DNA of 64,000 nucleotides from CAIYRG01 sp964446945 (GTDB lineage: Bacteria > Pseudomonadota > Alphaproteobacteria > Micropepsales > Micropepsaceae): positions 62,001 through 126,000 of the forward strand of contig CAYUQO010000005.1 in assembly GCA_964446945.1 (NCBI GenBank), in the 5' to 3' direction. Every line of letters begins with the position of its first letter. Positions within the stretch are counted from its first letter, which is position 1. The position numbers were made by a program, and so were the translations under genes. This document shows, piece by piece, positions 51,723-60,073 of the stretch. The notes below the pieces were generated by a model. That model was not told the origin of the DNA. It worked only from the letters and a program-made list of their open reading frames with translations, and did not search any database.

Positions 51723-52403
51723 TCACGGCTTGCGGAGCAGAAACTGTACCTCGGGAATTCCACCGACAATGTAGCAAAGATACCGATCAGTCAGCCGGAA
51801 GGATTTGTTCAGAATATTCTCGGCAAAAGACTGGAACAGTGTCCGGCCCCGGGTAAAACTGCCAAGATCTCCCATCCATACGCCCGCGGAGATCAAATCC
51901 ATCCTGGGGAGATTCGGAATCTTGCCATGCGTCAAGCTCGTGACTCCGTTGGTGCCATAGAACGTGTAGTGGTCCCAACCTGTCGCCTGGAGTGAACTCC
52001 AGTGCGGGACGCGAATGAAGAGCAAAGCGCCCGGCCTCATGCTGTCGAACACGTTTTTTATGAGCAGATCCCGTTCGCGTGGGTAAAGGTGCTCGACGAC
52101 ATGACTCATGTAGACAAAATCGAAACTTTCACGGGCGACAGGCCAGGAATGTGAAATGTCGCAGACGATGTCTGGACTCGACGAAGCGTCAACATCCAAC
52201 GTAACTGGCTTGTCATTCGCGCGGACGCGTAGCGGATAATTTCCCGCGCCGATATCGAGAACCCTGACAGGGTCAGGCGGGAATAGACCCAGGAGCTCAG
52301 TGTGGGTCCACGACCGCTTGTAGATCGGAACAGAGTAGTTGTCGGATGCGCTGCGGGCCGGTACGGAGAACTGCGCATCGGCATTCACTTTGTCCGGCGT
52401 CAT
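51723..52403 (-). CDS. Class I SAM-dependent methyltransferase
   Basis: This is a 226-residue protein. Motif I VRVLDIGAGNYPLRV, the acidic end of beta-2 VTLDVDASSSPDIVCD, and FDFVYMSHVVEHLYPRE then NVFDSMRPGALLFIRVP match Methyltransf_11-type enzymes. ATG 52403 follows AGGTGGG. It lies between the two FkbM copies on the opposite strand. The substrate is probably a sugar or lipid intermediate of the locus. Confidence 0.83.
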   Translation of the reverse strand: MTPDKVNADAQFSVPARSASDNYSVPIYKRSWTHTELLGLFPPDPVRVLDIGAGNYPLRVRANDKPVTLDVDASSSPDIVCDISHSWPVARESFDFVYMSHVVEHLYPRERDLLIKNVFDSMRPGALLFIRVPHWSSLQATGWDHYTFYGTNGVTSLTHGKIPNLPRMDLISAGVWMGDLGSFTRGRTLFQSFAENILNKSFRLTDRYLCYIVGGIPEVQFLLRKP

Positions 52404-52502
52404 GGCGACGCCCACCTGCAACACCGAATCGATTTGTGCGTCGGCGCGACGACGGCAGCGCTCGCGAGCTTTTTGACACAGATAAAGTCTGCAGCGAGGC
52501 GA

Positions 52503-52545
52503 TGCATCAAGAACCTATCCCAAAATTGCTGATCGCTGTCGATAG
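52503..52545 (+). repeat. Duplicated 43-bp leader, copy B
   Basis: This matches 50530-50572 with 3 mismatches, ahead of the decayed FkbM copy. Between this and the coding similarity there is about 115 nt, longer than in copy A (about 85 nt), so extra material was gained or lost here. Confidence 0.8.
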
Positions 52546-52662
52546 GACGGCTGCGCTACAAACCTGATGGTACGGGACGAATCAGTTGCCGATTTGCTTT
52601 TGAGCTCTACCCAAAGAGTAGTCGGAGCGGCTGAAGGCCGCTATTCTTCGCCCGGTAAGGGG

Positions 52663-52974
52663 ATGGGGCCAAAGTGTTTCTGGACATGGGGCATCGGCAA
52701 TGTATCCGGGAGACGGGGACCCTCCAATGGGCGGACCGCCATGGTGCGCGCCAGCATAACAAGCGTGTTGTCCGGGACCGCGACAGGCTTTCCACGACTC
52801 GTCGACCGTTCACGCGAACTTCCGAGCGAGCTGGCAATCCCGGGGTGATCGCAAAGGGCGTTTCCTCCAAAACGGCTCATGGAAACTTCAACATTGGCCG
52901 GAACACCTCGACGAGCGGCATAGACGCGGAAGGGGATCTCGCTCGCATGCCGCGTGGCAACGGCTCGAAGCAAG
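52663..52974 (+). pseudogene. Decayed FkbM methyltransferase copy with internal deletion
   Basis: The reading frame gives FLDMGHRQCIRETGTLQWAD then NKRVV, matching residues 5-35 of FkbM B. It jumps to SERAGNPGVIAKGVSSKTAHG and FNIGRNTSTSGIDAEGDLAR, matching residues 126-166. Residues about 40-125, with the SAM-binding DVGAHIG, are gone, and the rest of the C-terminus is absent. The apparent start ATG 52663 is out of frame with the first matched block. The AlgI gene begins right at its broken end. Confidence 0.8.
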
Positions 52975-54516
52975 ATGCTCTTTAACAGCTACCCTTTTGT
53001 TTTTGGATTTCTGCCGCTTACGTTCGCTACATTTTTTCTGTTTGCCCGGTGGAAGAAACAAGCCGCGATGGTTTGCCTCGCGGTGGCTTCTGTCGCCTTC
53101 TATGCGTGGTGGTCCGTCAAATACGTCCCGCTGTTGCTTTTTTCGGTGTTTTTCAATTTCGTGATCGCCAGGCTGGTTGTGGCGGGAGGGAAGAAGTCCG
53201 GTCGTAAGCCAAAAAGGGCGCTGCTCTGGGCGGGTGTCCTTGGGGATCTCGCGCTACTCGGATACTACAAATACACCGCGTTTTTCATTCATAACGTCGA
53301 CACGCTGTTCGGACTTAACTGGACCATCGGCGAGGTCATTCTCCCGCTGGGCATATCTTTTTTCACGTTTACACAAATTGCTTTCCTCATCGACGCCTAT
53401 CGTGGCGAAGCCGAAGTGAATGCGTTTTCGCGCTATCTGCTGTTCGTCACCTACTTCCCGCATCTGCTCGCCGGCCCGATCATTCACCACAAGCAGGTAA
53501 TGCCGCAGTTCCAAAAGCCGTCGACCTACCGGATTTCTTACTCCAACCTCGCCGCAGGGTTTTCGTTTTTCACGATCGGTCTGGCAAAAAAGGTGCTGAT
53601 CGCTGACCAGGTCGCGCCAGTCGCGAACGCTCTTTTCTCAGCTCACGGCGCGCCTCCAATGACGGCAGCCTGGATTGGTACGGTCGCTTATACGCTCCAA
53701 CTCTATTTCGATTTTTCGGGTTATTCCGATATGGCAATCGGCTTGTCGCGGATGTTCAACATCGATTTACCGATAAACTTCAACTCGCCCTACAAGTCGG
53801 TCAGCATCATCGATTTTTGGCGCCGCTGGCACATGACGCTTTCTGCGTTTTTGCGGGACTATCTCTACATTCCCCTCGGAGGAAATCGTAAAGGGCTGAT
53901 TCGACGCTATTTGAACCTGTGCATCACGATGCTGCTGGGCGGCTTATGGCACGGTGCCGGTTGGACTTTCGTAATCTGGGGTGGTCTCCATGGCTTGTTC
54001 CTGGCGATCAACCATTTGTGGCGCGCCGCTGTGCCGAACCGTTGTGCGGGCACGGTCGAAGCCTTGTGCTACTGGGCGCTGACGAGCGCCTGTGTTGCCG
54101 TCGCATGGGTGTTCTTCCGGGCGCCGGATGGCGATACGGCATTCCGGATTGTGGCTGGATTGTTTGGGTTCGATGGACTGGGTCTGCATAAAGCACAGTT
54201 CTCTGCGGCGTTCAGCGCGCCACCCAATATATCGGATATCGGGATACTTGCCGCTGCATTGGCAGCTGTATGGCTTCTGCCGAATAGTCAGGAAATTGTC
54301 GCCGCCCTGGTCGGCGGGCACCGGCAGCCGAAGAGCGCAGAGCCAGCCAGGCTTTTCATAGTCATCTTGCCCCAATACAGCCGCATTGCGCCGCGGGCCG
54401 GCTGGTCGTTATCGACGAATGGCGCGATAGCGGCCGGAGTCACAGCCGGTGTCTTGTTGTTCATCTGCATTGCGAGGTTGAATCACGTCAGTGAATTCAT
54501 CTACTACCAATTTTAA
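52975..54516 (+). CDS. MBOAT O-acetyltransferase (AlgI-like)
   Basis: This is a 513-residue polytopic protein. Conserved His286 in DFWRRWHMTLSAFLRDYLYIPLGG and His326 in MLLGGLWHGAGWTFVIWGGLHG are the MBOAT/AlgI active-site residues. FNSPYKSVSIIDFW and LQLYFDFSGYSDMAIGLSRMF are family signatures. It moves acetyl groups across the inner membrane for polysaccharide O-acetylation together with an SGNH partner, here the next gene, which overlaps its 3' end. ATG 52975 lacks a good RBS; the normal upstream region was replaced by the FkbM remnant. Confidence 0.93.
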   Translation: MLFNSYPFVFGFLPLTFATFFLFARWKKQAAMVCLAVASVAFYAWWSVKYVPLLLFSVFFNFVIARLVVAGGKKSGRKPKRALLWAGVLGDLALLGYYKYTAFFIHNVDTLFGLNWTIGEVILPLGISFFTFTQIAFLIDAYRGEAEVNAFSRYLLFVTYFPHLLAGPIIHHKQVMPQFQKPSTYRISYSNLAAGFSFFTIGLAKKVLIADQVAPVANALFSAHGAPPMTAAWIGTVAYTLQLYFDFSGYSDMAIGLSRMFNIDLPINFNSPYKSVSIIDFWRRWHMTLSAFLRDYLYIPLGGNRKGLIRRYLNLCITMLLGGLWHGAGWTFVIWGGLHGLFLAINHLWRAAVPNRCAGTVEALCYWALTSACVAVAWVFFRAPDGDTAFRIVAGLFGFDGLGLHKAQFSAAFSAPPNISDIGILAAALAAVWLLPNSQEIVAALVGGHRQPKSAEPARLFIVILPQYSRIAPRAGWSLSTNGAIAAGVTAGVLLFICIARLNHVSEFIYYQF

Positions 54517-55585
54517 CCTTACCAGTTCGGGTGATCGTTGGCCGTCGGCGCGCGGGTTCGTGCTGGCCCTGTTGGCGACAGTTTTTGGGCTTCTGGCCAT
54601 CTCTGCTTTGCTGAGATTCACGGTTTTGGCGCAAATCGCCCCGCGGCTGTCGGGTAACCCGTCGTTCGACCAGAAACTGATGTTCGTCAAGAAACTGAAT
54701 ATCGGCGGGCGTCCAGTGTCGTTGTTCGCCGGGTCGAGCATGGCGCTGAATAATCTTGATACTGACCAAATCGCGGCCGACAGCGGAATCCTTACGCTCA
54801 ATCTCGGCACATGGAGCATGAGCATAGCGCAAAGCGCCGAACTCGCGTCCTATTTCGTTCACAGGTCGAGAGTGAAGGACATGACGCTTTCCGCCGCGTT
54901 CTTTGAAATGGTTGACGGCGGGCCCGAAGTGCTCCCGGTCACGGAGAAGGACATAAACGACTATCTTACTGACAGCTTCTGGCAGAAGCTCGAGCGGCCG
55001 CTGGATATTCTGGATGCCGCGTCGACCTGGATTCAGTGGCGCAGCACATATGCCGACCCGGGACTTTATTCGTACGCTGTGTTCAGCCCGACCGGCGCCG
55101 CGTTATTGTCCATCACGAAGGCAAACGCCGATCCTGAACGATGGAACGGACAGCTGAATTATTCCACGACCTGCCTTCACTGCATGGATTCCGTCAGCCG
55201 TGTGTGCAGTTTGAGCCACCAGAATGGTATCCCTTTCACCCTGTTCATGCCGCCATTCCGCGAGGCTCTACACGCGAACCCGGTTTACGCAGAGCTGTCG
55301 CAGGATCGCCGTGCGCGTGCTACGGGATTGATGAAGACGTGCGGGGGCAGAATGTTTGATGCGGACGCTTACGGCGCGTTCGACGATAGCTGTTTTGCCG
55401 ATTGGGCACATCTCAACAAATCCGGCGCCCAGGCTGCTACGCGATTGTTTATCGAGTGGAAGCATGGCGGTTTGCAGAGGGAACGCCGGAAGATCACGTG
55501 TCCTGATCCGGCTTTATTGGGCGAGTTGGGTTCTCAAGTTCACGGTGCGGCCGGTGGCCGGCATGCCCGGGCGGATCCGAGGTAG
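54491..55585 (+). CDS. SGNH-like exported partner of AlgI
   Basis: This 364-residue protein has one TM anchor (residues 22-44) and a periplasmic domain. The block SLFAGSSMALNNLD holds the nucleophile Ser (82 or 83) and Asn, and CFADWAHLNKSGAQAA supplies Asp-x-x-His. The pattern fits the AlgJ/AlgX or DltD-like proteins that take acetyl groups from AlgI. The GTG start at 54491 overlaps the AlgI stop by 26 nt. The last 40 residues are basic and may be extra. Confidence 0.78.
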   Translation: MNSSTTNFNLTSSGDRWPSARGFVLALLATVFGLLAISALLRFTVLAQIAPRLSGNPSFDQKLMFVKKLNIGGRPVSLFAGSSMALNNLDTDQIAADSGILTLNLGTWSMSIAQSAELASYFVHRSRVKDMTLSAAFFEMVDGGPEVLPVTEKDINDYLTDSFWQKLERPLDILDAASTWIQWRSTYADPGLYSYAVFSPTGAALLSITKANADPERWNGQLNYSTTCLHCMDSVSRVCSLSHQNGIPFTLFMPPFREALHANPVYAELSQDRRARATGLMKTCGGRMFDADAYGAFDDSCFADWAHLNKSGAQAATRLFIEWKHGGLQRERRKITCPDPALLGELGSQVHGAAGGRHARADPR

Positions 55586-55621
55586 CTTGAGGCAACCAAC
55601 ATACGCGAGCGAGAAGTCACT

Positions 55622-56575
55622 TCAGCTCGTTTGGCAGCAGGCCCACAGCCCCGGGATATGCCTGGCCATTACCTTCGTCAGTTCGCCAGGGAATGCCAGG
55701 AATTCCCGCGTATGACCGAAATCAAAACTCGAGATGACATAAGGTCCGGAAATGCTACGCGTGCCGACGTCAGCAAACATATAGCGAGGCGGAAACATTT
55801 TGCGGAGTCCTTCAAAATCGGCGGCGACCGATCTGGTCCTATCGGATAATTCCATCAGTACAACCGGGCGATCCGACGTTAATCGCTTCTGCAGGCCGGC
55901 AAGTACACGGGTCTCGAAGCCTTCCACATCGAGCTTCAAAATATTGACCGGCGGCAAGTTCTCGCGGTGCAGCAGGTCGTCCCCGCATCGCACCGGGAGT
56001 GTCAATGAAGATTGTTGAGGGACACGAGCGGCGATCGCGAAAGTGCCTTCCCCCTGATTCGCCTCATCCCTTTCAAAATATGCCAGTTCGGCATCTGCGT
56101 CTCCCAGCCCGACCGGGTAGACCGTGACATTATCAATCCCATTCCGGGCAAGATTGTGCAGCATCTGTTCCCGAACAGGTGCGTAAGGCTCAAACGCAAC
56201 GACCCGGTCGCACTGCGTTGCGAGGAAAATCGTGTGATTACCCACATTGGCGCCGATATCATACGCGGTAACCGGACTGGTTCCCGATTCACGAAGAGCC
56301 CTGATCACGTGATCGAGCAAAAGAAGTTCATTGCGTGCCCAGGCACCGTAAAAGAAAACACTCCAGTCAATGAAACTATTAAGGCGGCCGTGGTACTGCA
56401 GCCCAAAGAACGGCACCACGAAGCGCGCGGCCCCACTCGTTTCCGGCCGACAAAAAGTCCTGATGAAGCGATCGCGTCCCCGCAATATCCAATGTTGATG
56501 ACCGATCCAGCGGAGAAAATACAATAGTCCAGTAATATCGCCGTCTGTCTCCGGTTTTCGACCGCGGGCCGTCAT
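55622..56575 (-). CDS. FkbM-family methyltransferase C
   Basis: This is a 317-residue protein. Motif I TAYDIGANVGNHTIFLA, motif II RVVAFEPYAPVREQML and signature NILKLDVEGFETRVLAGL followed by VVLMELSDR. An N-terminal 80-residue segment contains hydrophobic patches (LYFLRWIGHQHW) not found in A and B. ATG 56575 is 3 nt after the GDP-mannose epimerase stop, so they form an operon. The longer frame to 56626 overlaps that gene. Confidence 0.87.
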   Translation of the reverse strand: MTARGRKPETDGDITGLLYFLRWIGHQHWILRGRDRFIRTFCRPETSGAARFVVPFFGLQYHGRLNSFIDWSVFFYGAWARNELLLLDHVIRALRESGTSPVTAYDIGANVGNHTIFLATQCDRVVAFEPYAPVREQMLHNLARNGIDNVTVYPVGLGDADAELAYFERDEANQGEGTFAIAARVPQQSSLTLPVRCGDDLLHRENLPPVNILKLDVEGFETRVLAGLQKRLTSDRPVVLMELSDRTRSVAADFEGLRKMFPPRYMFADVGTRSISGPYVISSFDFGHTREFLAFPGELTKVMARHIPGLWACCQTS

Positions 56576-56580
56576 TGTCT

Positions 56581-57558
56581 TCAACGGCGCTTCGCCTCCG
56601 GGCCCTGCACTTGCCGGTCGACCCATTCATAGGTGCGGGCCAAACCCAGGCGGAGCGGGGCAGACGGGGCCCAATCCAGTTTTTCGCGAATCAAATGGTT
56701 ATCGGAATTGCGGCCGCGTACGCCAGTTGGTCCGGGAACGTGCCGCTTCTTGAGTTTTTTTCCCGCAATCGCGCTTACCAGATCGACCAGACCATCGATT
56801 GAGATCATTTCCTCCGATCCGATATTGAACGGTCCGGTAAAACCGGAGCGCATCAATTTGACCGAACCTTCGACGCATTCGTCGACATAAAGAAAGGACC
56901 GTGTCTGCTTTCCATCGCCCCAAATTTCGATTTCACCACCATCCTCGGCCGTCGCGACCTTACGGCAAATCGCGGCGGGCGCTTTTTCCCGGCCGTCGTT
57001 CCAGGCGCCGAGAGGTCCGAAAATATTGTGGTAGCGCGCAATGCGGACATCCATGCCGTGATTGCGGCCATATGCGAGATACAGTCTTTCGCTGAATAGT
57101 TTTTCCCACCCATATTCGCTGTCCGGAGCTGCGGGGTAAGCGCTATCTTCGCTGCATTTCGGGTTTTGTGGATCCATCTGATTATATTCGGGATAGATGC
57201 AAGCTGATGAAGAATAAAAAATCCTGCGAATGTTGCGTTGATAACAACCATTCAGCATATTGAGATTGATCGTCGCCGAATTGTGCATGACGTCGGCATC
57301 GTGCTCTCCGGTGAAGATATAGCCTGCTCCGCCCATATCCGCGGCCAGCTGGTAAACTTCGTCAAAACGCATATCCAGTACCGCGCGCACAAGCAGCGGA
57401 TCCCGCAAATCGCCGATGATAAAATCGTCCGCATCGGTGCCGCTGAAGCGCGGGTATTTCAGGTCGACGCCACGGACCCAATGCCCCTCTCGTTTAAGAA
57501 ACGAGATCAGGTGATTTCCAATGAATCCGCCCCCACCGCACACCAATATTTTTGCCAT
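56581..57558 (-). CDS. GDP-mannose 3,5-epimerase-like SDR
   Basis: This is a 325-residue extended SDR. NAD site GGGGFIGNHL (8-17). The block DMGGAGYIF then HNSATINLNMLNGC and SSACIYPE, SEYGWEKLFSE, GPLGAWNDGREKAPAAICRKV read like plant GME. The key residues Cys120, Tyr149, Lys153 and Lys192 keep the same spacings (29, 33 and 72 from Cys) as Cys145, Tyr174, Lys178 and Lys217 of the plant enzyme. It should convert GDP-D-mannose to GDP-L-galactose (and L-gulose). Operon with FkbM C. Confidence 0.85.
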   Translation of the reverse strand: MAKILVCGGGGFIGNHLISFLKREGHWVRGVDLKYPRFSGTDADDFIIGDLRDPLLVRAVLDMRFDEVYQLAADMGGAGYIFTGEHDADVMHNSATINLNMLNGCYQRNIRRIFYSSSACIYPEYNQMDPQNPKCSEDSAYPAAPDSEYGWEKLFSERLYLAYGRNHGMDVRIARYHNIFGPLGAWNDGREKAPAAICRKVATAEDGGEIEIWGDGKQTRSFLYVDECVEGSVKLMRSGFTGPFNIGSEEMISIDGLVDLVSAIAGKKLKKRHVPGPTGVRGRNSDNHLIREKLDWAPSAPLRLGLARTYEWVDRQVQGPEAKRR

Positions 57559-57566
57559 GTGGACCT

Positions 57567-58799
57567 CTATATCACTTGAGTATCGACTTTAACGGTACGG
57601 CGGTTCAGTTCGTAGCCGCCGGCGATCGCAGTTTTAAGGCCAAATGTGTACTGGTCGGCATCCCAGTGGGTTATCAGTTCTCGCGCATTGGTTTGCATTG
57701 TTGCCAAAAAGTCTGCATCCAACGCCAATCGACGCAGAGCTGAAGTAAGTTCGCTGACGTCCCCTGCTGGAAAGATCAGTCCTGTTTTTCCCGCGACCAA
57801 ATCGGGAGCACACCCAACCTTGTCGCTGGCAATGACGGCGCAGCCGAAATTCAGTGCTTCATTCACAACCAGCCCCCAGGTCTCGCTCAGTGACGCGAGA
57901 ACGAGAATGTCGGTAATGGCGTAGATCTCGCAAATTTCGCGTTGATCGAGGAATCCGGTGAAAAAGATGCGGTCGGGCGCAATTTCCGCGAATTTGCGCA
58001 CGCTGTCCAATTCCGTGCCCGTCCCGGCAAAGATGATCGCCCAGCGGGAACCGAGATCGGCTGCGAGAAACGCCTTCAGCAAGGTTTCGCACTGCTTGTT
58101 GCGCGTCATCTTGCCGACGAAAGCGATGACCTTTTGTTCGGCGCCAATGCCGTATCTGGCTTTGATGGTGGATTTTGCCGGTTCAAGCTCGATGGCTTTG
58201 CGGGAGAAAAATTCGTTGTCGACAATATGCGGCGCGTGAACGAGCTTTCTCTCCGGTACGCCGTGATTGCGAAAGAACGCCAGATTATGCCGGCCGATAT
58301 AAAGGAATTTCGACGGCATCAGGAACAACACGCGATAGATCCAGTGGCGGATCAGGCCTTTGATGCCTGTGGGCCGGTTCACGTCATAGGTGATGGTGCG
58401 CAGAATTAAGGGTTTGCCCGACAGGAATGCGGCGAACATGCACGCGACATGCGTGAAGTAGTTCATGCCGTGCACGTAGACGGTTGCTCGCGGGCCGGTC
58501 AAAATTTTCCAAATCAGCCCCGGATTGACGAATTTCAGGAATCCCTGGCCGTCCGGATTGGGACTGATATTGGTGAAGAAACGATGGGAGTAGCCGTCGG
58601 TGATCGGTATGCCCCAATCGATGCTCTGGCCGAATTCCGGTTCGTAGCCATCGCGGGACCAGGCCTTCTGCATGAAATAGACATCGCAATCGATCTCCGG
58701 GTCCTGAGCAACCCGGCGGTAGATCGCGGAGTGATAATGAATCGGATGCTGCGCGACAAAAATCAGCTTGCGGCGCGCAGGCTCGGGTCGTCCCCTCAT
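57567..58799 (-). CDS. GT4-family glycosyltransferase
   Basis: This is a 410-residue GT-B enzyme. N-terminal KLIFVAQHPIHYHSAIYRRVA and YFMQKAWSRDGYEPEFGQS; second domain KVIAFVGKMTRNKQCETLLKAF and the donor motif ITDILVLASLSETWGLVVNEALNFGCAVIASD. ATG 58799 overlaps the stop of the beta-propeller gene (ATGA); the long open frame to 59372 is antisense-like within that gene. It is followed by the GDP-sugar epimerase. Confidence 0.88.
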   Translation of the reverse strand: MRGRPEPARRKLIFVAQHPIHYHSAIYRRVAQDPEIDCDVYFMQKAWSRDGYEPEFGQSIDWGIPITDGYSHRFFTNISPNPDGQGFLKFVNPGLIWKILTGPRATVYVHGMNYFTHVACMFAAFLSGKPLILRTITYDVNRPTGIKGLIRHWIYRVLFLMPSKFLYIGRHNLAFFRNHGVPERKLVHAPHIVDNEFFSRKAIELEPAKSTIKARYGIGAEQKVIAFVGKMTRNKQCETLLKAFLAADLGSRWAIIFAGTGTELDSVRKFAEIAPDRIFFTGFLDQREICEIYAITDILVLASLSETWGLVVNEALNFGCAVIASDKVGCAPDLVAGKTGLIFPAGDVSELTSALRRLALDADFLATMQTNARELITHWDADQYTFGLKTAIAGGYELNRRTVKVDTQVI

Positions 58800-60067
58800 G
58801 CCGTTACCGTCGCGGGCGTCACGTCGATGATAACCATCGAGCGGCGCCCGTCCGTACACAAATCCCCGGATATCCGCGTGCCGTCGCGATTCCATCGGGG
58901 ATGGAAGTCGCATTTCAGATCGCTGACCGGGGTTGCCACCCCATGCTGAAACTCGCCAATATCGATTCGGGCTTTCGCCTGCCGGTCGACCAGCATCAAG
59001 GGTATCCGGCCGGCATTGTCCGGATAAGAGTCGGCAACAATCCAATTGCCGTCCGGGGACAACATTGGGTGTCCATCTTCCGTCAACAGCGCGGCGGCAA
59101 ATGATTCGGGCGGACGGCGCTTCCGCGCATCGACCTTGTAAAATGATTCCTGGAGCAATGCACTTTTGAACCGGCCGCGGGCAAGGCGCGCTGCCTGCAC
59201 AACCGGCGACATCCATGGGCTCGCCAGCAATCCTGCGCGGCGGATACTCGCAATCGGAAGCATGGACTTTCGCATCCAGACCAGCAAAAGCTCGTCGTTC
59301 AGCCAGGCAAAATGCGATACTTTCTCTTCGGCCAAAACGATGATCTCTGTTCCATCCGGCCTCGCCGTGCACAATCGCGAGAACAACGCGCCGTCATTGG
59401 TGATATAGCGGTCATAGAACGCGATCAGCGTGCCGGACGGATTGAAGGAAATATGCGTCACAAAGCGGCGCGCTGTCGACGCCAAGGGTTTTCCGTATCC
59501 GGAAAGTACGGAAATCGGGATCACAAGCGTCGCGTCGCCAGTCTGGAAATCCAGACGCCAAACGCCGTCATTTGCCGGTGCAGGATCGTCGATGCCCGGC
59601 GGAAGCGGAAGGCCCTGATAACCGTAAGCCTTCCAGTAACGGGCCAAACGGCCGAAGCTCGGCGACAGGGAGTACCGCCCGTCCGGAGCAATAGCTCCAA
59701 TCGTGCAGGCATAATCGCGCCTTGTCCCTCCGGCCAAGTCAACGACTTGAGAGCCGGGAACGCCGTCGACCAGCTTGTTGAATGCAACGGCGCGCTTGTA
59801 ACCGGGTACCCAACAGGCCCTCGCGCCCTGTTGTAAATTCCACGTCGTGGTTTCTCCGGCCAATTCGAATTGGTTGGAATGCTGATCCCAGATGACAATT
59901 TGCGCGAGTTCGCATCCGGAGGGCAATTGAGAGAGCAATGCTTCGAAGCGGTGCAAAAGCACAAACCGGTCATCGAACGACCACGGCGAAAGGTCGTGGA
60001 AGCCGAAGAAATAGGATGCGTCTGCCGGCGTCTCAGCAATGATGGGGCAGGCTCGCAGCACGATCAC
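58796..60067 (-). CDS. Beta-propeller protein, oligogalacturonide-lyase-like
   Basis: This is a 423-residue protein with no signal peptide. YFFGFHDLSPWSFDDRFVLLH, ATDxC-like repeats such as RRFVTHISFNPSGTLIAFYDR, SHFAWLNDELLLVWM, GHPMLSPDGNWIVADSYPD and CDFHPRWNRDGTRISGD are WD/TolB-type blades resembling oligogalacturonate lyase (PF14583). Metal-site His (FHDLSP and others) may be kept. Being translationally coupled to a glycosyltransferase it may act on a cytoplasmic sugar intermediate or be a scaffold. Function inferred only loosely. Confidence 0.6.
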   Translation of the reverse strand: MIVLRACPIIAETPADASYFFGFHDLSPWSFDDRFVLLHRFEALLSQLPSGCELAQIVIWDQHSNQFELAGETTTWNLQQGARACWVPGYKRAVAFNKLVDGVPGSQVVDLAGGTRRDYACTIGAIAPDGRYSLSPSFGRLARYWKAYGYQGLPLPPGIDDPAPANDGVWRLDFQTGDATLVIPISVLSGYGKPLASTARRFVTHISFNPSGTLIAFYDRYITNDGALFSRLCTARPDGTEIIVLAEEKVSHFAWLNDELLLVWMRKSMLPIASIRRAGLLASPWMSPVVQAARLARGRFKSALLQESFYKVDARKRRPPESFAAALLTEDGHPMLSPDGNWIVADSYPDNAGRIPLMLVDRQAKARIDIGEFQHGVATPVSDLKCDFHPRWNRDGTRISGDLCTDGRRSMVIIDVTPATVTA

Positions 60068-60073
60068 GTCCGT

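Noticed and set aside
58800..59372. N-terminal extension of the GT4 frame to 59372
   Set aside because: The extension is an alternate frame of the beta-propeller gene; the ATGA overlap at 58796-58799 gives a better start.
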